Numbered from the stretch's first letter, positions 46,430 to 57,715 are shown. The stretch is 58,167 nucleotides of DNA from Thiohalocapsa marina (GCF_008632335.1 NZ_VWXX01000022.1:1-58167), one strand, 5' to 3'. Notes: generated by a model from the letters alone, not told the origin. Numbers and translations: made by a program.

Positions 46430-46684
46430 TCAGTCGAAGCTCAACGGTTTGGCCGGCGTCTTGTCGCGCACGCTCTCGAAGACGGCGACATCTTCGTCGG
46501 TCAGGCCGATCTTGCAACCGATGGCGGCCAGAGCCTCCCCCATCCGCACGCGCTTCTCCGGCTTGACCACGGCCGCCAGAATCTCGCGCACCTCCGCTTC
46601 CGTACTGCGGCCGTGCTGGGCGGCCCGCACGCGCAACGCGCGATGCACGTCATCGGGTACGTTCCTGACCGTCAGGATGGCCAT
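46430..46684 (-). CDS. FitA-type ribbon-helix-helix antitoxin
   Basis: An 84-residue protein starting MAILTVRNVPDDVHRALRVR, a ribbon-helix-helix of the FitA/Arc type (AAQHGRSTEAEVREIL). The C-terminus should wrap the toxin. It precedes the PIN toxin directly and likely autoregulates the pair. Confidence 0.9.
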   Translation of the reverse strand: MAILTVRNVPDDVHRALRVRAAQHGRSTEAEVREILAAVVKPEKRVRMGEALAAIGCKIGLTDEDVAVFESVRDKTPAKPLSFD

Positions 46685-47337
46685 AAGTCAGAACCCCTCT
46701 TTTGATTTCAATGACTGCAAGCGTAGAGCGATGCAGTCACCCGCGCAAGCGCCAAGTGCCGCGTCCCTTCGGGCAGTGGCGTTTCGCATTCATGGTGTCT
46801 ATCTGCGACCGTCGCCTCGCCACGTGCCGCTCCAACGCAGTCTGGCCGGCGGGATTCCGGGTGACTTCTTCTCAAAGACCTCACCACGCGCTGCTGTGGC
46901 CTTCTGCGATCACACGCCTCACCGCCCCCACTGTCGCGAACAACTCGACGATAGCGTTCTGTCAATGGACTTCTTCCGGATCGAGGACACAGGGAGCCTT
47001 CGCGTCGACAGCCGAGATGGGCGAATGAGGCCTTATCAAGTGTGCCGCCAGAAACGATGCGGGCACAGCGCCGAACTCCTTACTATTTGGGCAACCCGGT
47101 CAACGGCCTCAGGCCGGATGCCAAGCCGGCTCAGTTCCTCCGTTCGATCCGACCGATGCGCCGCGGGCGATTGGCTCAACAGTGCTCAGAGCATTCCTCG
47201 CTCGCTCGGGGCTCATCACCCCTTAGCGCAACCGCTGGAGGCCGCGCGCGTCTTAGCCGTGCGACACAGGCCCAGATCGGCAGCCCAGCAGCCAGGCAAC
47301 GCGCCCCAGCAGCCGGGCGCAGCGCTACAATCGCCCG
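46685..47337. other. Intergenic, no gene; diverged repeat
   Basis: No gene recognised. About 75 bases at 47022-47095 resemble 51458-51530 (shared GTGTGCCG and GCAGCGCCGAAC-like blocks). Confidence 0.4.
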
Positions 47338-49535
<2,198 letters not shown>

Positions 49536-49887
49536 ACCCCTGGATGACGCCAGGATGCCAGGTCGGCGCCGGAGTATCCCCACCACGGCATCAGGGCGTC
49601 GGCACCTATCTGCAATACGCTCCCTCCCTGGGCGCTTGCACTTTCCACAACGGCTGTGGATAACCCTGTGCGCAGAGGCTGGGTCGATGAGCTAAGCCCC
49701 GAAACCGACTCAGGAGCGGCTCGGATTGGTCAAGCATTGACCAACCGCCGGACAGTCATCCCCGCCACCGCCCGGATGGCCCCCGCCCCACTAGAAGCGG
49801 AAGCAGAGACCGGAAACTGGGGTGAGCCCAGGGTTCCACACAGCGCGCGTGGCAACGCGGGCAAAAAACAAGACACCCGGACTCCCA
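49536..49887. other. Intergenic, no gene recognised
   Basis: No gene seen. TTATCCACA in inverse orientation (TGTGGATAA near 49658) is an isolated DnaA-box-like site. Confidence 0.4.
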
Positions 49888-50385
49888 TCAGGCATGAACC
49901 CAGGCTGATCGAGGCAGCATCCAGCGGCCGGGTTGGCCCGGGAACTCAGTGAATCCAAAGTGCTGATAGAAAGCAGCCGCGCTCGCGGATTTGGCATCGA
50001 CAACGATGGCGGCGACCGCGAGTGTTTCACTGGCAGCAGCAACGCGCCTGCAGGCATCGGCAAGCAGGATCGAGCCGAGTCCCTGCCCGCTGAACTGTCG
50101 GCTCACGGCCAAGCGGCCAAGCAACGCCACCGGTACCGGGTAGCGGGGCAACTTTTTCCGCCAATTGTCGGGGAGTGTCTCAGCGGCGATGCTGGCGGCG
50201 CTGAGGGTATAGAAACCGCAAATCACCTGAACTTGCTCGACCGGGCTGGCCACGAAGACCCGCGCTACACCACGCTTGACGTCTTGGGACGCGTACCGCT
50301 GCAGGTAGTCGTCGAGTGCCTTCTCGCCGCAGTCAAAACCAGCCGTCTGCGCGTCACGGTCGAGCTGGCGAATGGAAAACACCAT
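49888..50385 (-). CDS. GNAT acetyltransferase toxin (TacT/AtaT-like)
   Basis: A 165-residue GNAT: FDCGEKALDDYLQRYASQD at the start, LGRLAVSRQFSGQGLGSILL (acetyl-CoA loop QGLG) and AAAFYQHFGF. This is the pattern of toxins that acetylate aminoacyl-tRNA. The ATG directly follows the DUF1778 antitoxin stop (TAAATG). Confidence 0.9.
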   Translation of the reverse strand: MVFSIRQLDRDAQTAGFDCGEKALDDYLQRYASQDVKRGVARVFVASPVEQVQVICGFYTLSAASIAAETLPDNWRKKLPRYPVPVALLGRLAVSRQFSGQGLGSILLADACRRVAAASETLAVAAIVVDAKSASAAAFYQHFGFTEFPGQPGRWMLPRSAWVHA

Positions 50386-50661
50386 TTACTGCACGTGCTT
50401 GGCGTGACGGGCGAAGGCGCGCTCCAGAGCGGGGTTGGCTGGTGCAGGCCTATCCAGCGCATCCAGAAATGCCGCGAAGTGTTCCTGCGACAGGGTGATG
50501 GCCTCGTGCGCCTGCACGACTGACTGCGCGTGTTCCACCGCGTTCTTGAGCACGAACTCGGACACACTCGTGTGGGCATAGGCCGCAGCCTTCTCGAGCA
50601 AGCGGCGCACCTCCTGGTCACAACGAATGTGCAGTCGGGTGTCTTTGGTCAGTGTCGTCAT
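50386..50661 (-). CDS. DUF1778 antitoxin (TacA-like)
   Basis: A 91-residue ribbon-helix-helix protein: LHIRCDQEVRRLLEKAAAYA and HTSVSEFVLKNAVEHAQSV, then ALDRPAPANPALERAF, the toxin-neutralising tail. ATG 50661 is chosen; GGAGT precedes it. Likely binds the palindrome upstream. Confidence 0.9.
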   Translation of the reverse strand: MTTLTKDTRLHIRCDQEVRRLLEKAAAYAHTSVSEFVLKNAVEHAQSVVQAHEAITLSQEHFAAFLDALDRPAPANPALERAFARHAKHVQ

Positions 50662-50690
50662 CGCAGACTCCTGTTGGCTAGCCGGATTAA

Positions 50691-50718
50691 TGTGCGCCAT
50701 TTGTACGCACACTGTCAA
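50691..50718 (-). promoter_or_regulatory. Antitoxin operator and promoter element
   Basis: TGTGCG (50691-50696) and CGCACA (50706-50711) are an inverted repeat with a 9-base spacer, next to TTGACA on the minus strand (plus 50713-50718), about 35 bases before the antitoxin start. A typical place for autoregulation. Confidence 0.55.
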
Positions 50719-50719
50719 G

Positions 50720-51040
50720 TCGCACGACGGCGCCTGCGCCCAGTCGCCCAGGTATGCTTTCACCGCCAGCCCGCTCGCCTCCAGCGCGCTCGGGTGGCTC
50801 GAGGTAAGCGCCATTCAGCCAGTCGAGGAAGCGGCTGGTCTCGACCTCCAGGCAATCGGCTGGCGGCGCTTGGAAATGCACCCGCTGGCGACCGATGGGG
50901 CTGGACATCACTTGCATCGGACCAGTGCTATCGTCGCGCCAGCCAGCGACCCTGATCCTGGTCAGACCAGAGTAGCCGGTGGGGAATAAGGCCGCATGCC
51001 AGCCGAACAGATGCTCCCGCGTCACCGGCGCATTCTGCAA
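50720..51040 (-). pseudogene. Fic-family (DUF4172) protein fragment
   Basis: The frame from about 51040 reads VTREHLFGWHAALFPTGYSG, RIRVAGWRDDSTGPMQVM and VHFQAPPADCLEVETSRF, the segment between DUF4172 and the Fic core. Neither the N-terminus nor the HPFxxGNGR motif is present; the end is Gly/Arg-rich and runs into the toxin-antitoxin promoter. Remnant. Confidence 0.75.
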
Positions 51041-51610
51041 GCGCCGCTATTCATGCAGAGATGATGCCGTGCATCGCGACTGACGCAAATTATTCTCCGC
51101 GCATGATGCAGCGAATAGGATCGCCATTCACCGCATGGAGGGCCGCCTTACGCCGGAATGGCTGTACCTTTGGTTGGAGCGACAGACGCGGACCCCATGC
51201 CCGTTCCGGGATTTCAACGGGCTCCGGAGAGCAGACGCGCAGCCCTTCCGGGCAGCTGCAACAGACTCCGTTCCCTGTCATTTTTCGGACGCTTTGGTTG
51301 CTGAGCCAGTCGCATGACGCGTCGACGGCGAGCCTTGTCCATGTTTCGCGCTGATACCCCTGAGCGAGTCGACCGAGGTCGCTTCAGTCACCCGCACGAT
51401 GGTTTCCTGAACGATTGATGCTAGCCAAAAAGCCCTCGGCAGCTGTCGCCTCGACGGCCAAGACGGACGGCTGCGACCGTCTCAGGTGTGCCGGAAACTG
51501 TGCGGGCGCAGCGCCGAACGCCTTGATATTGAGGCTGGGCAGGGCAGGTTTACGCAGCGCGCGAGCGGCTAACCCATTGTTTCAATTACCCTGATTTTCC
51601 ATCAATCGGT
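51041..51610. other. Intergenic, no gene recognised
   Basis: No convincing gene. 51458-51530 resembles 47022-47095 and the integrase remnant's 3' end near 43497 (CAGGTGTGCCGGAAA). Confidence 0.4.
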
Positions 51611-51655
51611 CTTTTAATCAGGTGGTCGATGGTTCGAGTCCATCAGGGCGCACCA
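51611..51655 (+). repeat. attachment-site repeat (tRNA-Lys 3' half), copy 2
   Basis: Identical over 45 bp to 43407-43451. The preceding bases (CGGT) do not pair with the anticodon stem, so only the 3' half of tRNA-Lys is present. It bounds the decayed island on the right. Confidence 0.9.
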
Positions 51656-52153
51656 ACAAAATCAGAAACTTATCCCAACCATTCTCGACCGCCCTCCTTG
51701 CTCATGCATTAACGGTAGCCGTTTGGTAGCCGTTCGACCGCTCGATTCGTGGATGCTATTTACTCGATTCGGCGCATTAAGCCAGCCCACGCCAACGAAT
51801 GCTCCTCCGCTCTCGGGCGAAGACTCAGTGAATCTACACGGCAATCTTCTTAGCTGCCGGGCCTGTGAGCCTTCTACCTCGGCCCGTTATGCCACACCTG
51901 CCCAAGCTGCGGCCTGCATCGAACTCACTGCGAGTGCCACATAGGCGCCAGCGAACGATGGCGGCATCCGTGACTTAGTTTTTCGCCGTAGCCGTTATTC
52001 TGGGATTGGTCACAGGAGTCGTTCGGTCATGCGATGGCCATACGGTCGCTCCGCATTTGCATGCGATACGCGAGAGTGTGTTCCGACTGCGAGGTCAGTC
52101 TTCCTCGCAGGTTTCACTGCATCGATGTGCTATTACAGAGCGAGCGCTAGCAG
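51656..52153. other. Intergenic, no gene recognised
   Basis: Right of the second attachment repeat; small open frames only. Confidence 0.4.
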
Positions 52154-52531
52154 CTAGCAATACACCCGCATCTGCCCCACCAGCACCCCCTGGATCTGCA
52201 CCTCCTCCGGCCGGTACTCCTGCGCGGACAGCGCGCTGTTCTCGGGATAGAGGATGACGCGATCCGGCCGCTGCACGATGCGCTTGAGCGTCGCCTCCTC
52301 GCCGCGGATCAGGGCGACGACGACCTCGCCGTCATTGGCGGTGTCCCGCTGCTCGATCACCACATAATCCCCATCGAGGATGCCCGCCTCGCGCATGGAC
52401 TCGCCTTCGACCTTGAGCACATAGCAGGGTCGGCTGGTGCGCAGCTGCGACGGCACCTCGATCGGTCGGCCGGCGGCAATCCGGAGTTGCGCCAAGCGCC
52501 AATGGTCGCGTTGCTCGACTTGGGGCTCCAG
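52154..52531 (-). pseudogene. LexA-like S24 peptidase, N-terminus missing
   Basis: The frame reads EVPSQLRTSRPCYVLKVEGE and SMREAGILDGDYVVIEQRDT, with the catalytic Ser in GESM and Lys in ATLKRIVQR, ending VLVGQMRVYC. No start codon or HTH is found upstream; the frame meets the transglycosylase remnant at 52533. A LexA-type autoproteolytic regulator cut at its 5' end. Confidence 0.75.
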
Positions 52532-52532
52532 C

Positions 52533-52829
52533 CGCCCCCAGATACCCCATGACCTTGCGCACATAGGCCCGCGTCTCCCGATACGGCGGCACGCGATTGC
52601 CGTATTTCGCCACCGCCCCGACGTCAGAAGCCGGGGGCTCGCGCCCATCACCAGCCCAGCCCGTCGACGACAGCAGGGCCAGTGCCATGGCCACGGGCTT
52701 GGAGCTGCGCAGCAGGCTCTGCTGCGCCGTCGATACTGCACCATCGGCCTGTTGCAGCAGCGCAGCTCGGTCTTGCATCACTGCAGTGACGCCACCCGTC
52801 GTCAGTCTATCCGTCGGTCCCGTCCCCAT
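52533..52829 (-). pseudogene. Lytic transglycosylase C-terminal remnant
   Basis: The stretch GAVAKYGNRVPPYRETRAYV and RKVMGYLGA (52533-52619) is the C-terminus of an SLT-type lytic transglycosylase. Upstream frame sequence (VAMALALLSSTGWAG) may be its signal region, with the catalytic core deleted. Such enzymes are usual in conjugative elements. Confidence 0.55.
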
Positions 52830-53044
52830 CGCATGCCCTCGGCTGTGGTTGTGCAGGGCACTCTAGACAGGCGCCTGCCGGAACCGCGACCGCAAGCGCT
52901 CGCCCTGGCGCCGAGCGTTCCCGGTGACCAAGCTGCGACAGCCGTGATCGGAGGCAATCCTCAGCCGCCAGCCGATCTTTCGCGGCTGCGCGGAAATGAG
53001 GAGCGCCCTACCCTCCGGGATTTCCGTCGCTCCCGGAGTTCCCC
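52830..53044. other. Intergenic region before the AcaB-like gene
   Basis: Contains a hairpin with CGGGA/TCCCG arms just before the ribosome site of the downstream gene; no gene. Confidence 0.35.
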
Positions 53045-53809
53045 ATGGCCAAGGCCTCTTCTCCTCAGAAACGCAGCTTCTCCAAGCCCGTTCTCGATCA
53101 GACGCTCACCATCCACAGCCAGAATGCCCAGTACGTGCTGCAGCGGGGACATTCCTTCCTGCTGGTGGTGCGTGCGCTCTATGCGATCTCGGTGGTGCTG
53201 CGCATCATCGGCGAGGACGCCGAGATGGATCAGATCGAGGCGCTGGTCTTCGAGCGCATCGAGGCCGTCGCCAAGCGGCTGCAGGAGGAACACGCGCGCC
53301 TCAAGGCGCTGGCCGATGAGGAAGGCGGTGTGCCGGTGCCGCGCTACACCCATCCGCGGGCGGTGACGCTGCAATTGTCCTCGCCGCAACTGGCGCAGTA
53401 CGTGCGCCTGATCCTGTCGCTGGACAAGACGCTGATCCTGCTCGATGGGCTCTGGTTCGCCGGAGTCTTGAGCAACAAGCAGCGCAAGAACGCCACCCAT
53501 GACCTGCGCCGGCTGGTCTACGGGCTCGGCCGCTCGCTCATCGACCTGGAGCGTCGGGCGAGAGATTCAGCCCTGCGCGCAGGCAAACAGGCAGAACTGC
53601 AGGCCGCCGATGCGGCTGTGACGGTGCTCGCCACCGGATCGCTGGTAGATGAACAAGACGAAGCGCAGAACATCGAACAGTCAGCGGCCGAGACGCCAGC
53701 GCCGACAGCGACTGAACGCAGCATCGAAGACGTGCAGGTCGAGGACGACGCTGAGCCTGAGGCACGGGCGCATCACGCCACGATCCAATCGGTCTCGGCA
53801 AAGAAGTAG
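53045..53809 (+). CDS. AcaB-family (DUF1845, ICE PFL_4669 type) activator
   Basis: A 254-residue protein: GHSFLLVVRALYAISVVLRI, THPRAVTLQLSSPQLAQYVR and LDGLWFAGVLSNKQRKNATH match integrating-conjugative-element proteins of the PFL_4669/AcaB family. The C-terminal 60 residues are acidic and low in complexity. It probably regulates conjugation genes, though none remain nearby. Confidence 0.85.
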   Translation: MAKASSPQKRSFSKPVLDQTLTIHSQNAQYVLQRGHSFLLVVRALYAISVVLRIIGEDAEMDQIEALVFERIEAVAKRLQEEHARLKALADEEGGVPVPRYTHPRAVTLQLSSPQLAQYVRLILSLDKTLILLDGLWFAGVLSNKQRKNATHDLRRLVYGLGRSLIDLERRARDSALRAGKQAELQAADAAVTVLATGSLVDEQDEAQNIEQSAAETPAPTATERSIEDVQVEDDAEPEARAHHATIQSVSAKK

Positions 53810-54030
53810 GCCGTGATCCCGGCGCCGACGAGGATCACGAAGCCCTTCACCCAGCCCGGCGGGATCTGTCGCGACAGGTGCGCGGCGACATAGCCTCCGG
53901 CAAGAGTCCCAAACAGCACCAGGCCGCCCTCGCCCCAGGCAGTGGCCCCCTGGAGCCCGAACAGGATCAGGGCGGCGACAGAGACAAGGTTCGAGATCAG
54001 GAGCTTGAGACCGTTCGTGACATGCGCCGA
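53773..54030 (-). pseudogene. TauE/SafE (TSUP) exporter C-terminal remnant
   Basis: Three hydrophobic segments (NLVSVAALILFGLQGATAW, LVLFGTLAGGYVAAHLS and GFVILVGAGITAYFFAE) match the last helices of TSUP sulfite exporters. The N-terminal half is missing beyond HVTNGLKLLI. It overlaps the AcaB-like gene tail to tail. The ORF can be read further to 54195, but that part is not protein-like. Confidence 0.7.
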
Positions 54031-54193
54031 GCGTGTCTGTCGTGGTTGGGTTAGTCTTAGTGACCTGATCCGTCCTGATGCCAGGGTGGCGACAAACCAG
54101 GGTTGTTCGAGGCCGATCGAGGGCAGCCTGTGACGCCCCAAACCGCTCAGCAACAGCGCTGGAACCGCCCCATCCGAGACCGCCTTCACGATC

Positions 54194-54622
54194 ATGCAGT
54201 GTCATCAGACCAGCTTCACCCTCTCCACCACCGGACGCGGTCCGCTCAAGCTCACCGCGCGCGTGGCCGAGTGCGTGCACGACTCAGGCATCCACACCGG
54301 GCTCTGTCATGTCTTTTGCCAGCATACCAGCGCCTCGCTGCTGATCACGGAGAACGCCGACCCCGCGGTGCTGCGCGATCTGGAAGGCCATCTGACCCGC
54401 ACGGTCCCGGACGGTGATCCGCGCTATGCGCACGACCAGGAAGGCCCCGATGACATGTCAGCGCATATCCGCAGCATCCTGACCGGCTCGGGCCTGACGG
54501 TGCCCATCCGCCAGGGGCGCTTGGCGCTCGGCACCTGGCAGGGGCTGTTTCTCTGGGAGCACCGCGCGCGGGGCCATGCGCGCACGCTGGTGGTGACCTG
54601 CTTTGGCACAACGGCGTCTTGA
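54194..54622 (+). CDS. yjbQ: YjbQ/UPF0047 family protein
   Basis: A 142-residue protein: GLCHVFCQHTSASLLITENA and YAHDQEGPDDMSAHIRSIL and LALGTWQGLFLWEHRARGH, the UPF0047 signature. Some members show thiamine-phosphate synthase activity; the true role is unclear. Followed by TrmO 9 bases on. Confidence 0.92.
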   Translation: MQCHQTSFTLSTTGRGPLKLTARVAECVHDSGIHTGLCHVFCQHTSASLLITENADPAVLRDLEGHLTRTVPDGDPRYAHDQEGPDDMSAHIRSILTGSGLTVPIRQGRLALGTWQGLFLWEHRARGHARTLVVTCFGTTAS

Positions 54623-54631
54623 GGCTGCACC

Positions 54632-55105
54632 GTGACGCAGCCCATCCGTCCCGGTGAGATCGCCGTCAAGGTCCCAGAGGCCGGGGATGCTTGCCTGCGC
54701 TTCATCGGCCGATTACGCACCCCTTGGCAGCGACGCGAGGACTGCCCGCGTCAGGGCGATCCGGCCGGTCCGGAATGCCGCATCGAGGTCTTTGCCCCCT
54801 GGGAGCAGGCGCTGATGGGGCTCGAGGCGCCCAGTCAGTTGCAGGTGCTGTACTGGCTCGATCAGTCCCGGCGCGATCTGCTGGTGCAGCGACCCAAATC
54901 CGGTGACCGGCTGTTCGGCACCTTTGCCCTGCGCTCGCCGGTGCGGCCTAATCCGATCGGCAGCGCTGTCGTGGCCGTGATCGGTATCGAAGGGGCGGTG
55001 CTGCGGGTGCGCGGGCTCGATTGTGTCGATGGCACGCCGTTGCTGGATCTAAAGCCGGCACGGACACCCGGTTTGACAGATCACCCGGCCAACCCAAGTC
55101 AGTGA
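54632..55105 (+). CDS. trmO: TrmO (TsaA-like) tRNA m6t6A37 methyltransferase
   Basis: A 157-residue protein of the TsaA/TrmO family: LRFIGRLRTPWQRREDCPRQ, ECRIEVFAPWEQALMGLEA and FALRSPVRPNPIGSAVVAV, the conserved SPxRPNPIG. It methylates t6A37 of tRNA-Thr with SAM in characterised relatives. It is cotranscribed with yjbQ and the SRAP gene (7-base gap). Confidence 0.9.
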   Translation: MTQPIRPGEIAVKVPEAGDACLRFIGRLRTPWQRREDCPRQGDPAGPECRIEVFAPWEQALMGLEAPSQLQVLYWLDQSRRDLLVQRPKSGDRLFGTFALRSPVRPNPIGSAVVAVIGIEGAVLRVRGLDCVDGTPLLDLKPARTPGLTDHPANPSQ

Positions 55106-55112
55106 GGGTGTG

Positions 55113-55802
55113 ATGTGCGGGCGTTTCGTTCAATCTTCCGATCAGGAGGTCCTGGAAGAGCACTTTGGGCTCGATCAGCTCAGTGCGGTCAGCCCGCGCT
55201 ACAACGTGGCACCGACTCAGCCGGTGCTGGCCATCCGGGCGGAGCAGACCGACGTGGACCGACGGGAATTGGTTCAGCTGCGCTGGGGCCTGGTGCCCGC
55301 CTGGTCGAAGGGGCCGGATCACCGCTACAGCATGATCAACGCCCGCGCCGAGTCGGTGGCGGACAAGCCGGCCTACCGCAACGCCTTTCGGCAGCGCCGG
55401 TGTCTGATCCCGGCGGATGGCTTCTATGAATGGCAGACAGGCGCCGACGGCAAACAGCCGTTTCTGATCCGCCGCGCCGATGGCGCGCCCTTCGCCATGG
55501 CCGGACTTTGGGAGCATTGGCAGGGGGAACATTGGCAGGGTCCGGAGGGCCGCGTCATCGACTCCTGCACCATCCTTGTGACGGACGCCAATGCGCTGCT
55601 GGCGCCCATCCATGACCGCATGCCGGTGATCCTGGACCCGGCCGACTATGCGCTCTGGCTCGATCCAGGCATGCAGGACAGGCAACGACTGCAGGCGCTG
55701 CTGCAGCCAGTCGACCCCGCCGGCTGGATCGCCTATCCGGTGTCGCGCGCGGTGAATCGCGCCACCAACGACGACCCGCGCCTGCTCGACCCCGTGTCCT
55801 GA
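55113..55802 (+). CDS. SOS-response-associated peptidase (SRAP/YedK), intact
   Basis: A 229-residue protein starting MCGRF, so Cys2 becomes the catalytic N-terminal residue that crosslinks abasic sites. SMINARAESVADKPAYRNAF, CLIPADGFYEWQ (with the conserved Glu) and DRMPVILDPADYALWL complete the family. ATG 55113 is used, not 55110. It guards AP sites in single-stranded DNA. A dead paralogue is at 15083. Confidence 0.92.
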   Translation: MCGRFVQSSDQEVLEEHFGLDQLSAVSPRYNVAPTQPVLAIRAEQTDVDRRELVQLRWGLVPAWSKGPDHRYSMINARAESVADKPAYRNAFRQRRCLIPADGFYEWQTGADGKQPFLIRRADGAPFAMAGLWEHWQGEHWQGPEGRVIDSCTILVTDANALLAPIHDRMPVILDPADYALWLDPGMQDRQRLQALLQPVDPAGWIAYPVSRAVNRATNDDPRLLDPVS

Positions 55803-55905
55803 GAGACCGAGGGTTCTCAGACTGGAGCGAGGTTGCGTCAGGCAACCCGGGTCGCTGTCAGCCTGGGCGCTCCAATCAATACGCGCGCCCCGCGATCCAT
55901 CTCCG

Positions 55906-56358
55906 ATGGTAAGTGCCTACACTTCGCATCCGTATCTTCTGTCCGCCACACGCGACTTGCCCATGGAATTCTTCGCCACCGCCGACGGCTCTCTGACACC
56001 TTCGCTGCTGCAGGACCGGATCATCGGTCCCCGATTCGCCGAGGTCTGCGCCTCCATTGACCGGATCCTGAGTTGGGATGCGACCAGCGACACGGACACG
56101 ATGTACTGCCTCTGGGGTCACTTTCTGGTGCGCCGCGAGCCAATCCAGAGCGGGCTGCGCTTCACCCTGCCCAACTGCCCGAATGCCTTGGCCTGGACAC
56201 TGACCGCGGAGCCCGATGGGGTGCTGATCCACTGCACCATCAATCGCCCCACGCATGAGCCGGATTTCATCCAATCGATCGAGACCTTTGTCGAGGAGTG
56301 GCGACAAGGCCTGGAGATGATGGGAGACAGTCATGCTGCCTCAGTCATTTTCGCTTGA
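55906..56358 (+). CDS. Hypothetical protein
   Basis: Start ATG 55906 or, more likely, 55963 (MEFFATADGSLTPSLLQDRI). The body (TMYCLWGHFLVRREPIQSGL, then DGVLIHCTINRPTHEPDF) is regular and protein-like; ends near DSHAASVIFA. No family recognised. Confidence 0.6.
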   Translation: MVSAYTSHPYLLSATRDLPMEFFATADGSLTPSLLQDRIIGPRFAEVCASIDRILSWDATSDTDTMYCLWGHFLVRREPIQSGLRFTLPNCPNALAWTLTAEPDGVLIHCTINRPTHEPDFIQSIETFVEEWRQGLEMMGDSHAASVIFA

Positions 56359-56576
56359 TGACGCCTCCAGCCTGCTCAGCCTACCAAGCCCTGCGATCTG
56401 GGAGTGAAACTTGCCGCGAAGGCGAACGCTCGGCACGTCTGGCCGGGGCCTTGGAGTTCCATTCTTGACTTACAGGCAGCAATTGTCCAACAAGCGGCCG
56501 CTGGATCGCTTCTTCTCAGTGGTCCGCTGTACGCTGATTGCGGTCACAGGTGATCGCGTACTCGAAAGACCGGTTT
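56359..56576. other. Intergenic, no gene recognised
   Basis: Short open frames only. Confidence 0.4.
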
Positions 56577-56702
56577 TGTTAAGGGTTATCAGATGCCTAC
56601 CGCCGTGTGGCGTGCTCAACCGGAGCCACTGAACGGGAAGGCGGTGATGGGCTGCGCAAATTATCGCTGCCGCCGGCGGTAGGCGTCGGATAACCCTTAA
56701 CA
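56577..56702. mobile_element. MITE-like inverted-repeat element, 126 bp
   Basis: The left arm (56578-56605) begins GTTAAGGGTTATC and ends CCTACCGCCG; the right arm (56674-56701) is its reverse complement in 26 of 28 positions. About 68 bases of non-coding sequence lie between. No clear target duplication was seen. Confidence 0.7.
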
Positions 56703-56972
56703 CTAAGAGACTCTGCGACCGAGCGCCGGCGCCGTCAGCTCTCGACCCATCAGAGGAACCTGGCTGTGGTGCTGCCCCGAGGCAGGAATCGAGCCAGGTC
56801 TGGACACCGGTGCTTCACTGGTCTGGGCCCACAGTCGATTGGGCAGCTGACACTCAGCAAGTCAGGATGTTACGTTCACTTTACCCGCAGGCGCGCTCGA
56901 GTCAGCCGCCGACCAGCGACTGTCCGTCAAGTGGGAAGGCATGGAGTGACCAACAGGTCGGTCCGCCCAGCG
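56703..56972. other. Intergenic, no gene recognised
   Basis: Nothing definite seen. Confidence 0.4.
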
Positions 56973-57314
56973 TCAGCGCGTTAGCGCGGCCTCCGCCAGC
57001 ACCTTCGCGGCCCATTGGTTCAGGCTGGTGCCGGCCGCCTGCGCGGCAACCAGCGCGGCGCCGTGCACCTCGGGTGGCACGCGTAGCATCAACTTGCCGC
57101 TGGCCGGCTTCATCGGCTCGCGTCCGCTGTCGGCACATTCCTGCAGGTAGAAATCCACCGCGTTGTGAAAGTCGTCGGTCAGCTCGGCCACCGTTTCTCC
57201 CTGAAAGCTGATGCGCACGGTGTCCGGCAGCCCGAGCACATGGCCGATCAGTAGACGGTCTCGGTCATCGTAGTCGATGTGGGCCGTAAAGCCCCGATAC
57301 GTCATGGTGTTCAT
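56973..57314 (-). CDS. hicB: HicB-type antitoxin
   Basis: A 113-residue protein: TYRGFTAHIDYDDRDRLLIG and ISFQGETVAELTDDFHNAVD of the HicB partial RNase-H fold, and a C-terminal ribbon-helix-helix (LMLRVPPEVHGAALVAAQAA). ATG 57314 overlaps the toxin stop (ATGA). Confidence 0.92.
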   Translation of the reverse strand: MNTMTYRGFTAHIDYDDRDRLLIGHVLGLPDTVRISFQGETVAELTDDFHNAVDFYLQECADSGREPMKPASGKLMLRVPPEVHGAALVAAQAAGTSLNQWAAKVLAEAALTR

Positions 57315-57565
57315 GGTTCGATCCCCTGGGCCTTGAGCCACGCCCTGAACTCGTCAACTTGGTACTTCTTTGCCTCCTTGCCAGGGTGCGGCCGGTGGGC
57401 ATGCATGAGCGCATCGCCAATGCGCAGCGCCACACGCGAGCCGGTGCCTTCCTTGACGTCACCGCCAAGGGCGAGCACGAGCGCCTCGATGGCTGAAAAC
57501 TTTAGCGCCCCCGTGGTGGGCTTGGCAAAGATGGCCTCAAGCGTCTTGCGGTGGCGACTGTTCAT
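57311..57565 (-). CDS. hicA: HicA-type mRNA interferase toxin
   Basis: An 84-residue protein with a double-stranded-RNA-binding fold: LKFSAIEALVLALGGDVKEG, TGSRVALRIGDAL and HAHRPHPGKEAKKY with the catalytic His region. It precedes hicB. Two copies of TGCAAGCAT (57598-57606 and 57611-57619), 13 bases apart, lie just upstream and may be the HicB operator. Confidence 0.88.
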   Translation of the reverse strand: MNSRHRKTLEAIFAKPTTGALKFSAIEALVLALGGDVKEGTGSRVALRIGDALMHAHRPHPGKEAKKYQVDEFRAWLKAQGIEP

Positions 57566-57617
57566 GGGGGGTAAAGCTAGCAGTGCGCGCTATCATGTGC
57601 AAGCATCAACTGCAAGC

Positions 57618-57715
57618 ATGCCAACCATTCAGCGCCTGACGCTGCACCTCGGCCAAAAGGCCATTGCCAACAGTTCGGCACGTTTTCAGGTGGCCAGATG
57701 CGGGCGGCGTTCTGG
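57618..57715 (+). pseudogene. Phage terminase large-subunit-like N-terminal fragment
   Basis: The frame reads LTLHLGQKAIANSSARFQVA and RCGRR, like the start of terminase ATPases (HxGQ...RFxV..GRR), then loses the Walker A. Another frame continues with REKLDWFRQEAEV. Weak evidence. Confidence 0.35.
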
